Part shown: positions 1-9,289 of the stretch, in pieces
Layout: every line of letters begins with the position of its first letter
Numbering within the stretch: position 1 is the stretch's first letter
Source of the DNA: an uncultured Alphaproteobacteria bacterium
GTDB lineage: Bacteria; Pseudomonadota; Alphaproteobacteria; RF32; CAG-239
Direction of reading: 5' to 3'
Assembly: GCA_944391345.1 (NCBI GenBank)
Contig: CALXTE010000009.1
Coordinates: forward strand, 1-59,424
DNA: 59,424 nucleotides
Program-made: the position numbers and the translations under genes
The notes under the pieces: generated by a model
The model's input: the letters and a program-made list of their open reading frames with translations, nothing else
Databases searched by the model: none
What the model was told of the DNA's origin: nothing

Positions 1-1071
1 AAGTGCAAGAACGTAACCTGTGGTGCAAATGCCACCTGCTCAAATGGTAGCTGCGTCTGCAACAAGGGTTACGAAGGTAATGCAAATACCGGCTGTACAC
101 CGATAGATAAGTGTAAGAACGTAACCTGTGGTGCAAATGCCACCTGCTCAAATGGTAGCTGCGTCTGCAACAAGGGTTACGAAGGCAACGGCGAAGCCGG
201 CTGTACTCCGATAGATAAATGTGCAAACGTAACCTGTGGAGCAAACGCGACCTGCTCGAATGGCACCTGCCTCTGCAACAGTGGCTATGAAGGAAACCCG
301 AACAGCGGTTGTACGGAAATCGACCCTTGCGATGATATTCCATTACTAGCAATGCCAATACACTCACATTGCACGTCATATTATAGTGAGTGTCCGTCAA
401 AATGTAAGGCATGGGCTTGCGATGATGGCTTTACTCAAAAAGGTAACTATTGTGAAAAGGTCTGCGAAGTTGAGACATGTACGGGATATGGTTTAAGTGC
501 TTGTCCAAGCCATGGTAATTGTTCAACCTGTACATTGGTTGGAAGCAACTGCGCACAAGGGGCAACGAAATACAAACTCGACAGTTGTCAAAGTGGTTAT
601 ACCAAGAGTGGAGATAGCTGTATACCGGATAAAGATCCTTGTGATGATGTGACAGCGGTAAAGGTCCCGGCAAATGCACATTGTACCTCGTACTACAGCG
701 AGTGTCCGTCAAAATGTAAGGCATGGGCTTGCGATGATGGATATGTAACACTGATTGGAGGTACCAGCTGTGTTAAGAAATTAGACCTAGCTCCCCTTCC
801 GACCTTAGACAAATGTCCTTCAGGATATAGTCTTGGAGATGGATGCTCTTGTCCTTATGGACGTAGTATCGCAACCTCAACGCAAGGGAATACCTGCTAT
901 AAATGCTGTTCTCAACCAGTACCTGGAGGATTTAAATGTGCTAGCTGCGATGTATCAAATGCTCCGGTAGAAACACCTTCGAAGACACACTGTAATGGTG
1001 GTCTAGCCAGAACAGTATGTCAGTGTGGAGGTTTCCATACCAAATGGACTCAACCTCACAATTGTAACTAA
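1..1071 (+). CDS. EGF-like repeat, cysteine-rich secreted/surface protein (3' part)
   Basis: The reading frame is open from the first base of the window, so the gene starts upstream; the stop is TAA at 1069-1071. The first 324 bases are three tandem 108-bp units (1-108, 109-216, 217-324). Each encodes a 36-residue EGF-like module with six cysteines in the pattern CxxxxCxxxxxCxxxxCxCxxGY. The first two units are almost identical in DNA, the third has drifted. After them comes a second repeat type (around residues 110-145 and 212-250 of the visible part) with the string CTSYYSECPSKCKAWACDDG in both copies. EGF-like modules are extracellular and bind protein, glycan or calcium; the ligand here is unknown. 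No signal peptide or membrane anchor can be seen because the N-terminus is missing. It may belong with the cysteine-rich proteins at 15.2 and 46.3 kb. Existence of the gene is certain; a surface role is inference. Confidence 0.85.
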   Translation, partial: KCKNVTCGANATCSNGSCVCNKGYEGNANTGCTPIDKCKNVTCGANATCSNGSCVCNKGYEGNGEAGCTPIDKCANVTCGANATCSNGTCLCNSGYEGNPNSGCTEIDPCDDIPLLAMPIHSHCTSYYSECPSKCKAWACDDGFTQKGNYCEKVCEVETCTGYGLSACPSHGNCSTCTLVGSNCAQGATKYKLDSCQSGYTKSGDSCIPDKDPCDDVTAVKVPANAHCTSYYSECPSKCKAWACDDGYVTLIGGTSCVKKLDLAPLPTLDKCPSGYSLGDGCSCPYGRSIATSTQGNTCYKCCSQPVPGGFKCASCDVSNAPVETPSKTHCNGGLARTVCQCGGFHTKWTQPHNCN

Positions 1072-1094
1072 ATAGGAGGTATAACGAATGAAGA

Positions 1095-1129
1095 AAACCT
1101 CGTTTGGCAACAAGCGAGGTTTCCTTTTA
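1095..1129 (+). terminator. Rho-independent terminator after the EGF-like gene
   Basis: A 12-bp stem (AAACCTCGTTTG pairing with CAAGCGAGGTTT, one G-T wobble) is capped by a GCAA tetraloop and followed by CCTTTT. It lies 24 bases after the stop codon at 1071. The short T-run makes it a moderate terminator. It sits inside the small ORF that starts at 1088, which argues that this ORF is not a normal gene. Confidence 0.6.
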
Positions 1130-1138
1130 TGTCTATGT

Positions 1139-1387
1139 TGGTGGGCTTGTTACAGTCGTGCAACGGTTTGTCCAAGCGGAACATCTACCTCATGCTCAGG
1201 AATGATATCCTCGTATTTTTCATTTGACTATCATGTCGAAAATGCAGAATGCGACGAATTTAGTTCAAACGACTTCACCGATAAAAAAAGATAATCCCTA
1301 TGGTGGAGTAGAGGCTGTTTTAATGCATCGAATTGTATTGGTACCATGTGTTCTAAATGTAATGTAAATGACTCACCATTACGTTAG
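1139..1387 (+). pseudogene. Remnant of a cysteine-rich protein gene
   Basis: Frame 2 is open from the ATG at 1088 (after an AGGAGG-type ribosome site at 1074-1079) to TAA at 1292. It then continues cysteine-rich to TAG at 1385. The pieces read VCPSGTSTSCSG, then after the stop RGCFNASNCIGTMCSKC. This is the composition of the cysteine-rich secreted proteins in this window, and the internal stop follows an A7 run at 1283-1289. I read it as a decayed gene or the leftover 3' end of one. A short real 68-residue protein is possible, but its first codons overlap a terminator hairpin. Low certainty. Confidence 0.3.
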
Positions 1388-1395
1388 AGACAAAC

Positions 1396-1432
1396 AAAAA
1401 ACGCGAGGAATTTAATTCCTCGCGTTTTTTTT
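1396..1432. terminator. Bidirectional rho-independent terminator
   Basis: Stem ACGCGAGGAA (1401-1410) pairs perfectly with TTCCTCGCGT (1416-1425). A-run on the left and T8 on the right, so it can stop transcription from the cysteine-rich side on the plus strand and glgP on the minus strand. Confidence 0.9.
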
Positions 1433-1442
1433 CAAAGATTAA

Positions 1443-3953
1443 TTAAGCCGATTTTTTAGCTTTTTCAGTTTTCTTTGCGGCCTTGCGGCTTTCAGCCGTG
1501 TGCCAAATATACTTATCATATTCAAGAACGGCGCGGTCAGAAGAAAACTTACCGATGTTGGCTACATTGGCAATAGCTTTTTTTGCCCATTTTGATTTGT
1601 CTTGGAAGTCATCGGCTGCTTGCTTGATGGTTTTATCAAAAGCTTCCAAATCAGCCAAAACAAAGAAATAGTCGCGGTTAATAAGTTCTTCAAAAATCGG
1701 CTTAAACAGCAAAACATAATCTTTTTCGCAGAACATATTTGAATTCAGTGCGTTCAAGATTCGTTTTATATAATCGCTGTTTTCATAGATGGCACGAGGA
1801 TTATAAGAAGAACGTTGCTGTTGAATCTCATCAGAAGTCAAACCGAAGAGATAAAAGTTTTCTTCTCCGACTTCTTCTCTGATTTCAATATTAGCCCCAT
1901 CAAGTGTTCCGACGGTCAAGGCGCCGTTAAGGGCAAATTTCATGTTTCCGGTACCGGAGGCCTCAAAGCCTGCGGTAGAAGTTTGCAAACTAACATCAGC
2001 TGCGGGAATAATAACTTCAGCCAAAGAAACCTTATAATCCGGTACAAAAACAACCTTAAGCATATCGTTAACTCTTGGGTCGTTGTTGACTACGTCAGCC
2101 ACATTGTTAATCAGCTTAATGATAAGTTTTGCAAAGTTATAAGACGGAGCGGCTTTTCCGGCAAAAATATAGGTTTTAGCCGTTGTGAATTTTTTATTAT
2201 CTTTGATAATGGCAAGATAATCACCGATAACTTGCAGAATAGTCATTAACTGACGTTTATATTCATGGATACGTTTGGCATGAACGATAAACATACTATC
2301 AGGATCAATCAAAATACCCGAAGTTTTTGAAATGACTTTAATTAAACGCTTCTTATTTTCGCGTTTGACGCGAGAAAAGTCTTTAACAAACTCTTCGTCA
2401 TTAATAAACTTATTAAGAGCGTGTAATTCATCAAGGTCAATAATCCAGCCTTCGCCGATTTTATCGCTGATAAGATCAGATAAAGCGGTGTTAGCGTGCA
2501 AGAGCCAACGTCTTGGTGTGATACCATTTGTAATGTTGATAAATTTTTCAGGCCAAAGCTCATAAAAGTCAGGAACCAAATTTGTTTTAATAAGCTCAGA
2601 GTGAAGGCGTGCTACGCCGTTCACCGAGAAGGATCCGACAATAGAGAGGTTTGCCATACGAATAATTTGGTTGTCACCATCGCCGACCACAATCGAAAGC
2701 CGCCCGAGTTTAGCATTATCCTCACCGAGTTTTGAGCGGGCAAAATCCATAAAGCGACGATTAATTTCATAAATAATCTGCAAATGACGCGGCAGAATTT
2801 TTCCAAGGATTCGTGTCGGCCAAGTTTCGAGAGCCTCAGGCAATAAAGTATGGTTTGTATAGGCAAAAACTTTGGTAACAATTTCCCAAGCGGTATCCCA
2901 ATCTTGTCCATATACATCCATCAATAAGCGCATCATTTCCACAATAGCGAGTGCAGGGTGCGTATCATTCAGTTGAATACAAACATAATCCGGCAGCTTG
3001 TGGAAGTCATTGCTTTTCTCTAAAAAGCGACGAATAATATCTTGAACCGCACAAGAAACAAAGAAATATTGTTGAACAAGGCGCAAAGCTTTTCCCGATT
3101 CGACAGCATCTGAAGGATACAAAACACGAGAGATGGTCTCTGTGCTGATTTTATCCTTAACAGCTTCCATATAACCACCTTCGTTAAAGATGTTAATATC
3201 AAGTTCGTCGTCGGTTTTTGCAGAGAATAAACGCAGATAGTTAACAGCCTTTCCCTTATATCCGACAATCGGAAAGTCATAAGGAATACCATATACATGT
3301 TGCGTATTCATCCAAATAAAGGTGTCTTGGCCGTTAGCGTTTTTAATAACTTCCACATTTCCGTTAATAGGAATGGTAACCTTACGGTCATTTCTTGCAA
3401 ACTGCCAAGGAGAGTCCTCGCCTTGCCAACTATCAGCTTGTTCAACCTGATAACCGTTTTCAAACTTTTGCTTAAACAAGCCGAACTGATAGTTTATACC
3501 ATAGCCAAACCCCGGAATTCCGAGCGAGGCCATAGAGTCCAAATAACAAGCGGCCAATCGGCCCAAACCGCCGTTTCCGAGTGCCGGATCATATTCGGCA
3601 TCAAAAATTTCTTGCAAAGAAATATCCGGAAATCCATCAATTTTAATATCTTTAAGAATATCAAACAAACCGAGGTTGTGCAGGTTGTTTTCCAACGAGC
3701 GTCCGATAAGATATTCAATAGAAAGATAATAAACTCTTTTGGCATTTTCACGATTATAGCGAGCAATCGTGTCATACATTTTATCCATGGCAAACTCGCG
3801 CACGGCCAAGGCAATTGCCTCAAGAGCCTCGTCCTTATTAATCTCGCAAGTTCTTTTGCCGATAAAATATTTGATATAATGCTCAATAGAAAGTTTCAAA
3901 CGAGCTTTATCAATTTCGCTGATGATAGCGGCGGTATTATCTTTTTTCTTCAC
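1443..3953 (-). CDS. glgP: Glycogen/alpha-glucan phosphorylase
   Basis: This enzyme phosphorolyses alpha-1,4-glucans to glucose-1-phosphate in the cytosol, using pyridoxal phosphate. The 836-residue length is normal for family GT35. The N-terminal half carries the family block with YGINYQFGLFKQ. The C-terminal half carries EASGTGNMKFALNG, whose lysine binds PLP, followed by GTLDGANIEI. The C-terminal tail is lysine/alanine rich. It stands alone: no glgB, glgC or glgA is in the window. It reads toward the shared terminator at 1396-1432 and is divergent from tolC, with about 200 bp between them. The start at 3953 gives MKKKDNTAA; no stronger alternative was seen. Call is secure. Confidence 0.95.
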   Translation of the reverse strand: MKKKDNTAAIISEIDKARLKLSIEHYIKYFIGKRTCEINKDEALEAIALAVREFAMDKMYDTIARYNRENAKRVYYLSIEYLIGRSLENNLHNLGLFDILKDIKIDGFPDISLQEIFDAEYDPALGNGGLGRLAACYLDSMASLGIPGFGYGINYQFGLFKQKFENGYQVEQADSWQGEDSPWQFARNDRKVTIPINGNVEVIKNANGQDTFIWMNTQHVYGIPYDFPIVGYKGKAVNYLRLFSAKTDDELDINIFNEGGYMEAVKDKISTETISRVLYPSDAVESGKALRLVQQYFFVSCAVQDIIRRFLEKSNDFHKLPDYVCIQLNDTHPALAIVEMMRLLMDVYGQDWDTAWEIVTKVFAYTNHTLLPEALETWPTRILGKILPRHLQIIYEINRRFMDFARSKLGEDNAKLGRLSIVVGDGDNQIIRMANLSIVGSFSVNGVARLHSELIKTNLVPDFYELWPEKFINITNGITPRRWLLHANTALSDLISDKIGEGWIIDLDELHALNKFINDEEFVKDFSRVKRENKKRLIKVISKTSGILIDPDSMFIVHAKRIHEYKRQLMTILQVIGDYLAIIKDNKKFTTAKTYIFAGKAAPSYNFAKLIIKLINNVADVVNNDPRVNDMLKVVFVPDYKVSLAEVIIPAADVSLQTSTAGFEASGTGNMKFALNGALTVGTLDGANIEIREEVGEENFYLFGLTSDEIQQQRSSYNPRAIYENSDYIKRILNALNSNMFCEKDYVLLFKPIFEELINRDYFFVLADLEAFDKTIKQAADDFQDKSKWAKKAIANVANIGKFSSDRAVLEYDKYIWHTAESRKAAKKTEKAKKSA

Positions 3954-4152
3954 GAAAACTACTCCTGAAAAAGTTAAACCTACAACATTATCCCAAGGAT
4001 AGAGGAGAATTGTTTGAAATATAGTTAATATGGATTATTTTTATAACAAGATGCAATTTGTTATTATTTTATTTAGAAATTTCATTGCATAATTCAACCA
4101 GTTTAATATACTGCATTAAGAAAAGATTTTAAAATTGAGGAAAAAAAGAAGT

Positions 4153-5514
4153 ATGAAAAAAAGTTTTTTATCGGCACTGATGTTGGCAAGCATGTTGTCA
4201 GGCACGGCGCAGGCAGAAACAATTTTTGAGGCGATGGAATCAGCCTATGAAAACAACCCGACCCTACAGTCGCAAAGAGCTTATTTGCGTTCAATAGATG
4301 AAAATGCCGCAATCGCACGCTCTGGCTTCCGTCCGACCATTTCGTTGAATGGTGGCTATAATGACCTAAAAACTAATGATGATTTAGAAGGCTCAACGAA
4401 TGAAGGCCAGAACGGAACAACCATATCCGCAGATATTACTCAACCGATTTTCTCAGGATTCTCAACGGTAAATACCGTAAAGTCAACCGACAGCGCCATT
4501 CGTGCCGCCCAAAACAGCTTGATGAATGTTGAGCAAGAAACCTTGCTGAGTGCCTCAACCGCTTATTTTGATGTTATTCAAAACAAAGCCATTGTTGACT
4601 TGCAGAAAAATAACGAAAAACTTCTTAAAAAACGCCTTGATGAAACTTTAGAGCGCTTTAAGGTTGGTGAGGTCACCAGAACCGACGTTTCTCAGGCAAA
4701 GGCAAGATACTCAAGCGCCCAAGCTGACCGTATCGATTCGGAAGGAACTTTAGAGTCTTCAATCGCCGAATATATTCGCATCATCGGCAATGAACCAAAA
4801 GATTTAACCGAGCCCGGAGATATCAACAAATATCTGCCAAAGGATTTTCGCTCGGCTTATGAATATGCCAAAGAACACAATTATTCAATTCAACAGGCAC
4901 GTTATCAACTCGATTCGCAAACATATAATGTTGCCGCCCAAACAGGAGCCTTGCTCCCAATCGTTAATTTGACCGGCAGCGTTTCTAAAAACAATAGTGA
5001 CCCTTATGGCTATGACGGTGAACATACAACCGACAATGTTGAGTGGGGCGTCAATATGTCTGTGCCGTTATACAGTGCCGGCGAAACCAGAGCCAAAATT
5101 CGCCAAAGCAAATACCAAAAATGGCAAGCTCAGGAAGATGTTTTGGCCGCGGAAAGACAGGTTCGCTATGATATAAAAAATGCTTGGGAATTTATGGTTA
5201 CCAACAAAGCCCGAATTTCTTCAATTAAAGATCAGGTCAAAGCCAACGAGGTTGCACTTGATGGCGTTCAAAAAGAAGAGGCCCTCGGCAACCGTACAAT
5301 TCTCGATGTCTTAAACGCTTATCAAGAATTGTTGAACTCAAATGTTGAAGAAGTAAAAGCCAAAAGAGACTACTATGTTTCTTCAATGCAGCTGTTAATG
5401 GCTATGGGCAAATTAACGGCCAAAGATTTGGCGTTAAACGTCGAACTTTATGACGCTCAAAAGTACTATGAAGAAACCAAAGGCAAATGGTTGACCCTTT
5501 CGGTTGATGATTAA
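4153..5514 (+). CDS. tolC: TolC family outer-membrane channel protein
   Basis: This is the outer-membrane duct of type I secretion and RND efflux systems, acting as a trimer across periplasm and outer membrane. I chose the ATG at 4153 over an upstream TTG at 4135 because it follows a GAGG ribosome site and begins a clean signal peptide ending GTAQA before ETIF. The two-fold repeat of the family is visible: long heptad-like helices and paired motifs such as ADITQPIFSGF in the first half and VNMSVPLYSAGETRAKIRQS in the second. At about 453 residues it has family-normal length. No inner-membrane ABC/RND or adaptor gene is adjacent, so the partner is unknown. It is followed 21 bp later by the popZ-like gene, possibly co-transcribed. 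Confidence 0.93.
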   Translation: MKKSFLSALMLASMLSGTAQAETIFEAMESAYENNPTLQSQRAYLRSIDENAAIARSGFRPTISLNGGYNDLKTNDDLEGSTNEGQNGTTISADITQPIFSGFSTVNTVKSTDSAIRAAQNSLMNVEQETLLSASTAYFDVIQNKAIVDLQKNNEKLLKKRLDETLERFKVGEVTRTDVSQAKARYSSAQADRIDSEGTLESSIAEYIRIIGNEPKDLTEPGDINKYLPKDFRSAYEYAKEHNYSIQQARYQLDSQTYNVAAQTGALLPIVNLTGSVSKNNSDPYGYDGEHTTDNVEWGVNMSVPLYSAGETRAKIRQSKYQKWQAQEDVLAAERQVRYDIKNAWEFMVTNKARISSIKDQVKANEVALDGVQKEEALGNRTILDVLNAYQELLNSNVEEVKAKRDYYVSSMQLLMAMGKLTAKDLALNVELYDAQKYYEETKGKWLTLSVDD

Positions 5515-5535
5515 CAAAAAAGAGAGGACGCTATA

Positions 5536-6375
5536 ATGGCAGAAAACGACATCCCTCAGGATAACCCTTCGATGGAAGACATCTTGTCTTCAATCAAAGG
5601 CATATTATCAGAAGATGAACAAAGCAGCACCGCTGCCGCAGACACCAATGAGAAAAAAGAAGATGATGACGATATCATAGATTTGTCTTCTTCCATGATT
5701 ATCGACCCCTCATCGGAGCCGGCTCAGCAAAAGGCTGATGAAGAATTGTCAGCCGTGCTGGATGATGACCTTCCTGAAATAAAATTAGGCGAAGACGAAG
5801 CCTTAGAGCTTCCCAAAGAACCGGCCTTGAATCAGCCGGAACAAGCTGCTGATGAAAAAATGTCGTTTTCGGCAGAATCTATAGAAAAAGCAGAACCTAA
5901 AGCCAAAGATGAATCGATTTCAGAAGAACAGTTGGATAAATTAATCCAATCCATTGATGATAATAACGTCGATTCTGTACTCGAAAAAGAAATTCCGGAA
6001 GAAGCACCGGTTCCTGCTCAGAAAGAAGCCGAAAAGCCGGAAGAAGTCTCCGATTCGATAATTAATAACTTTGCGCAGATGTTTTCTGAAAATAATAAAA
6101 AAGAAGAAAGAGCCGAAATTGCAACCGCGGCGCCAAGCATGAAAATCGGTGACGGCGCACAAACGGTAGAAGATTTAATCAAAGCTGTCATGGCAGAGAG
6201 CCTAAAGCCGGCAATTGAAAAAGCCGTTGCTTCGGTAGATAAAGATATTATGGAACTTGCCAAAGAACAAGTCTCAAAAGAGGCAAAAATCTGGGTTGAT
6301 AAAAATTTGACCGAGGTTGCTGAATCTGTAATCCGCGAAGAAGTAAAACGAGTGATGGCAAAGGTTGGGTCTTAA
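5536..6375 (+). CDS. popZ: PopZ-like polar organizing protein (DUF2497)
   Basis: PopZ of Caulobacter makes polar condensates that anchor the centromere and recruit cell-cycle regulators. This 279-residue protein has the same three-part build. The N-terminal helix has MEDILSSIKGILSEDE. A long acidic, proline- and glutamate-rich linker spans about residues 30-200. The C-terminal helices include AKIWVDKNLTEVAESVIREE, the oligomerisation signature. In many alphaproteobacteria this gene lies just upstream of valS, as here, and often after tolC; that matches the synteny I know. Ribosome site AGAGAGG is 5-10 bases upstream. The family call is firm; that it is functionally PopZ is inference. Confidence 0.85.
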   Translation: MAENDIPQDNPSMEDILSSIKGILSEDEQSSTAAADTNEKKEDDDDIIDLSSSMIIDPSSEPAQQKADEELSAVLDDDLPEIKLGEDEALELPKEPALNQPEQAADEKMSFSAESIEKAEPKAKDESISEEQLDKLIQSIDDNNVDSVLEKEIPEEAPVPAQKEAEKPEEVSDSIINNFAQMFSENNKKEERAEIATAAPSMKIGDGAQTVEDLIKAVMAESLKPAIEKAVASVDKDIMELAKEQVSKEAKIWVDKNLTEVAESVIREEVKRVMAKVGS

Positions 6376-6406
6376 GCAAAAGGCAACAGCCTGACCTGAC
6401 CTTTTT

Positions 6407-6445
6407 AAAAATGCTCTCAATTCATCAGAAACTGAGAGCATTTTT
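6407..6445 (+). terminator. Rho-independent terminator after popZ-like gene
   Basis: TGCTCTCA (6412-6419) pairs with TGAGAGCA (6433-6440), extended by flanking A/T pairs and followed by T5. Confidence 0.85.
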
Positions 6446-6510
6446 GTGTTTACATGTTTGAAATTAAGTGTTAAGAAAAAGTTAATTAAAAATTAGAGGA
6501 ATAGAATAAA

Positions 6511-9147
6511 ATGTTAGAAAAAAATTATACCCCTAAAGATTTTGAAGAAAAAATTTATGCGGATTGGGAGGCTTCGGGCGACTTTAAGCCGGATATGCGT
6601 TCAAATAAAGATGCTTTTGCAATCGTTATCCCGCCGCCCAATGTTACCGGTATTCTGCACATGGGACATGCCTTAGATAATACCTTGCAGGATATTTTAA
6701 TTCGCTATAATCGCATGCTGGGCAAAAAAGTTTTGTGGCAGCCGGGAACCGACCACGCCGGCATTGCAACACAAATGGTTGTTGAAAGAAATCTGGCCAA
6801 AGAAGGAAAGACCAAGCATGATTTAGGGCGTGAAAAATTTATTGAAACCGTTTGGAAGTGGAAAGAACAATCCGGCGGCACGATTACCAAACAGCTTCGC
6901 CGCTTGGGCGCATCATGCGACTGGAGCCGTGAAAGATTTACCATGGACGAGGGGCTATCGCGCGCCGTTCGCAAAATCTTTGTCAGCTTGTATAAAGACG
7001 GGCTGATTTTTAAGGCCAAAAAATTAGTAAACTGGGACCCGAAATTAGGAACAGCCGTCTCGGATTTGGAAGTTGTCCAAAAAGATACACTCGGAAAAAT
7101 GTATTACTATCGTTACCCGATTGAAGGCAGCGAAAACGAATATGTTACAATCGCCACCACCCGACCGGAAACCATGTTTGGTGATACGGCAGTTGCGATA
7201 TCTAAGGATAACGAAAAGTTGAAGCATTTAATCGGCAAGAATTGTATTATTCCGATAATCAATAAGGTCATCCCGATTATTGCAGATGAGCATGCTGACC
7301 CTGAAAAAGGAACCGGTGCGGTTAAAATTACGCCGGCTCATGACTTCAATGACTTTGAAGTTGGCAAAAGACACAACCTGCCGTTGGTTAATATTTTGAA
7401 TCCGGATGCAACCTTGAACGAAAACACGCCTTATGAAGGCATGACCACGCAGGAAGCCAGAGCTAAAACGATTGAAGAATTAACCAAGCTGGGGTTAATG
7501 GACAAGATTGAAGACCACCCGATGGTTATTCCTTACGGCGACCGTTCAGGCGTTGTCATTGAGCCTTTGATGACCGACCAGTGGTTTGTTGATGCTCCGA
7601 CTTTGGCCAAAGCCGCAGTTAAAGCGGTTGAAAACGGCGAAATGGAGTTTGTTCCGAAAAGCTATGAAAAAACATACTTTGAGTGGATGAGAAACATTCA
7701 GCCATGGTGCATTTCACGCCAACTTTGGTGGGGCCACCAAATGCCGATATGGTATGGTCCAGATGAAACGATTTTCTGCGAAGAAAATGAAGAAGAAGCC
7801 CTTGCAGCAGCTGAAAAACATTATGGCAAAAAAGTTGAACTTCGCCGCGAAACAGATGTTTTGGATACATGGTTCTCCTCAGGCTTGTGGGCTTTCTCAA
7901 CTTTGGGCTGGCCGGATAAAACAGAGTATCTTGATACATTTTACCCGACATCGGTTCTTGTAACCGGCTTTGACATCATCTTTTTCTGGGTTGCACGCAT
8001 GATGATGATGAGCATGTACAAGATGAAACAAGTTCCGTTCAAAAAATGTTATATCCATGGCTTGGTTCGTGATGAAAAAGGCCAAAAGATGTCAAAATCA
8101 AAAGGCAACACGGTTGACCCAATGGCCACGATTGAAAAATATGGGGCTGATGCCTTGAGATTTTTCATGGCCGCGATGGAAACGCAAGGACGTGATATTA
8201 ACTTATCAGAAGCACGCATTGCCGGCTATCGTAACTTTGCGACCAAACTGTGGAATGCCGCCCGATTCGGCGAAATGAACGAATGCCGTTTGGATACGTC
8301 GTTTAACCCACAGAAGGCAAAATTGGCCGTAAACAAATGGATAATCGCCAAAGCTCAAGAAGCCAGCAAAGAAGTCACCGAAAATTTAAACAGTTTCCGC
8401 TTCTCAGATGCGGCAAATGCGGTTTATCAGTTTGTTTGGGGCTCCTTCTGCGATTGGTATATTGAGATGATAAAACCGATTCTCTATGGCGAAAATGAGG
8501 CCGACAAGGCCGAAACCAGAGCCACCTTTGCTTGGGTTTTGGATAGAATTCTGATTATTCTCCATCCGTTTATGCCGTTTATTACAACAGAGCTTTGGAA
8601 CAATACGGCAGAAAGAAGCGTTAAGTTAATCCACGCTTCATGGCCGGAAAATGAACCAATTGATGAACAGGCTATGAAAGAAATTGATTGGGCCATAGAC
8701 CTGATTTCAGAGATTCGTTCGCTCCGTTCGGAAATGAATATTCCGGCCTCGGCAAAATTGACGGTTTATCTGAAAGGCGCTGAAGAAAAAAGTAAGCAGC
8801 ATCTGGCTCAGCTTGATAAAATCATCTGCACTTTAGCAAGACTGGAGAGCATTTCCGCTTATGATGGCGAGATAACGCCGGATATGGTTCAGGGTGTTTT
8901 CAAAGAAAGCACATTGCTTTTGCCGTTAAAAGGCGTTGTTGACTTTAAGGCTGAAAAAGAACGCCTTAAAAAAGAGCTGGATAACCTGAACAAATATTTG
9001 GAAGGTTATGAGCGCAAGTTGAGCAATCCAAGCTTTGTTGAAAGAGCGCCGGCAGCGGTTGTTGAAGAAGAACGCCGCCGCCAAAGCGAGGCAAAGGAAA
9101 ATAAAGCCAAGGTAGAAGCCGCGCTTGAAAGAATAGCCAACTTCTAA
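6511..9147 (+). CDS. valS: Valyl-tRNA synthetase
   Basis: It charges tRNA-Val in the cytosol. The 878-residue protein shows the class I signatures: PPPNVTGILHMGHAL (HIGH-type, about residues 40-54) and GQKMSKSKGNTVDP (KMSKS, about 525-538). It has the ValS editing-domain block ATTRPETMFGDTAVA, the zinc-free bacterial layout, and the C-terminal coiled coil (KAEKERLKKELDNLNKYLEGYERKL) that contacts tRNA. It is preceded by a weak AGAGGA ribosome site and separated from popZ by a terminator, so it likely has its own promoter. Length and order of domains are complete. Confidence 0.98.
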   Translation: MLEKNYTPKDFEEKIYADWEASGDFKPDMRSNKDAFAIVIPPPNVTGILHMGHALDNTLQDILIRYNRMLGKKVLWQPGTDHAGIATQMVVERNLAKEGKTKHDLGREKFIETVWKWKEQSGGTITKQLRRLGASCDWSRERFTMDEGLSRAVRKIFVSLYKDGLIFKAKKLVNWDPKLGTAVSDLEVVQKDTLGKMYYYRYPIEGSENEYVTIATTRPETMFGDTAVAISKDNEKLKHLIGKNCIIPIINKVIPIIADEHADPEKGTGAVKITPAHDFNDFEVGKRHNLPLVNILNPDATLNENTPYEGMTTQEARAKTIEELTKLGLMDKIEDHPMVIPYGDRSGVVIEPLMTDQWFVDAPTLAKAAVKAVENGEMEFVPKSYEKTYFEWMRNIQPWCISRQLWWGHQMPIWYGPDETIFCEENEEEALAAAEKHYGKKVELRRETDVLDTWFSSGLWAFSTLGWPDKTEYLDTFYPTSVLVTGFDIIFFWVARMMMMSMYKMKQVPFKKCYIHGLVRDEKGQKMSKSKGNTVDPMATIEKYGADALRFFMAAMETQGRDINLSEARIAGYRNFATKLWNAARFGEMNECRLDTSFNPQKAKLAVNKWIIAKAQEASKEVTENLNSFRFSDAANAVYQFVWGSFCDWYIEMIKPILYGENEADKAETRATFAWVLDRILIILHPFMPFITTELWNNTAERSVKLIHASWPENEPIDEQAMKEIDWAIDLISEIRSLRSEMNIPASAKLTVYLKGAEEKSKQHLAQLDKIICTLARLESISAYDGEITPDMVQGVFKESTLLLPLKGVVDFKAEKERLKKELDNLNKYLEGYERKLSNPSFVERAPAAVVEEERRRQSEAKENKAKVEAALERIANF

Positions 9148-9163
9148 GGCAACAAAAAAACAA

Positions 9164-9199
9164 CGATTAAAGCCGTCCGTTACCGGGCGGCTTTAATCG
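9164..9199. terminator. Long inverted repeat downstream of valS
   Basis: A 16-bp stem (CGATTAAAGCCGTCCG against CGGGCGGCTTTAATCG, one wobble) with a TTAC loop. The plus-strand transcript has no U-run after it; the A-rich flank would give a U-run only on the minus strand, where no gene reads in. It may be a processing or pausing hairpin for valS mRNA. Confidence 0.5.
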
Positions 9200-9289
9200 T
9201 AGGTGCGGATAAGTCTTAGGAAACAGTTTATTCTTAAATAAAAAGGTATATAGTAAACAAAAGGATAAAAGGTTATCGAAAAGAAAAAT

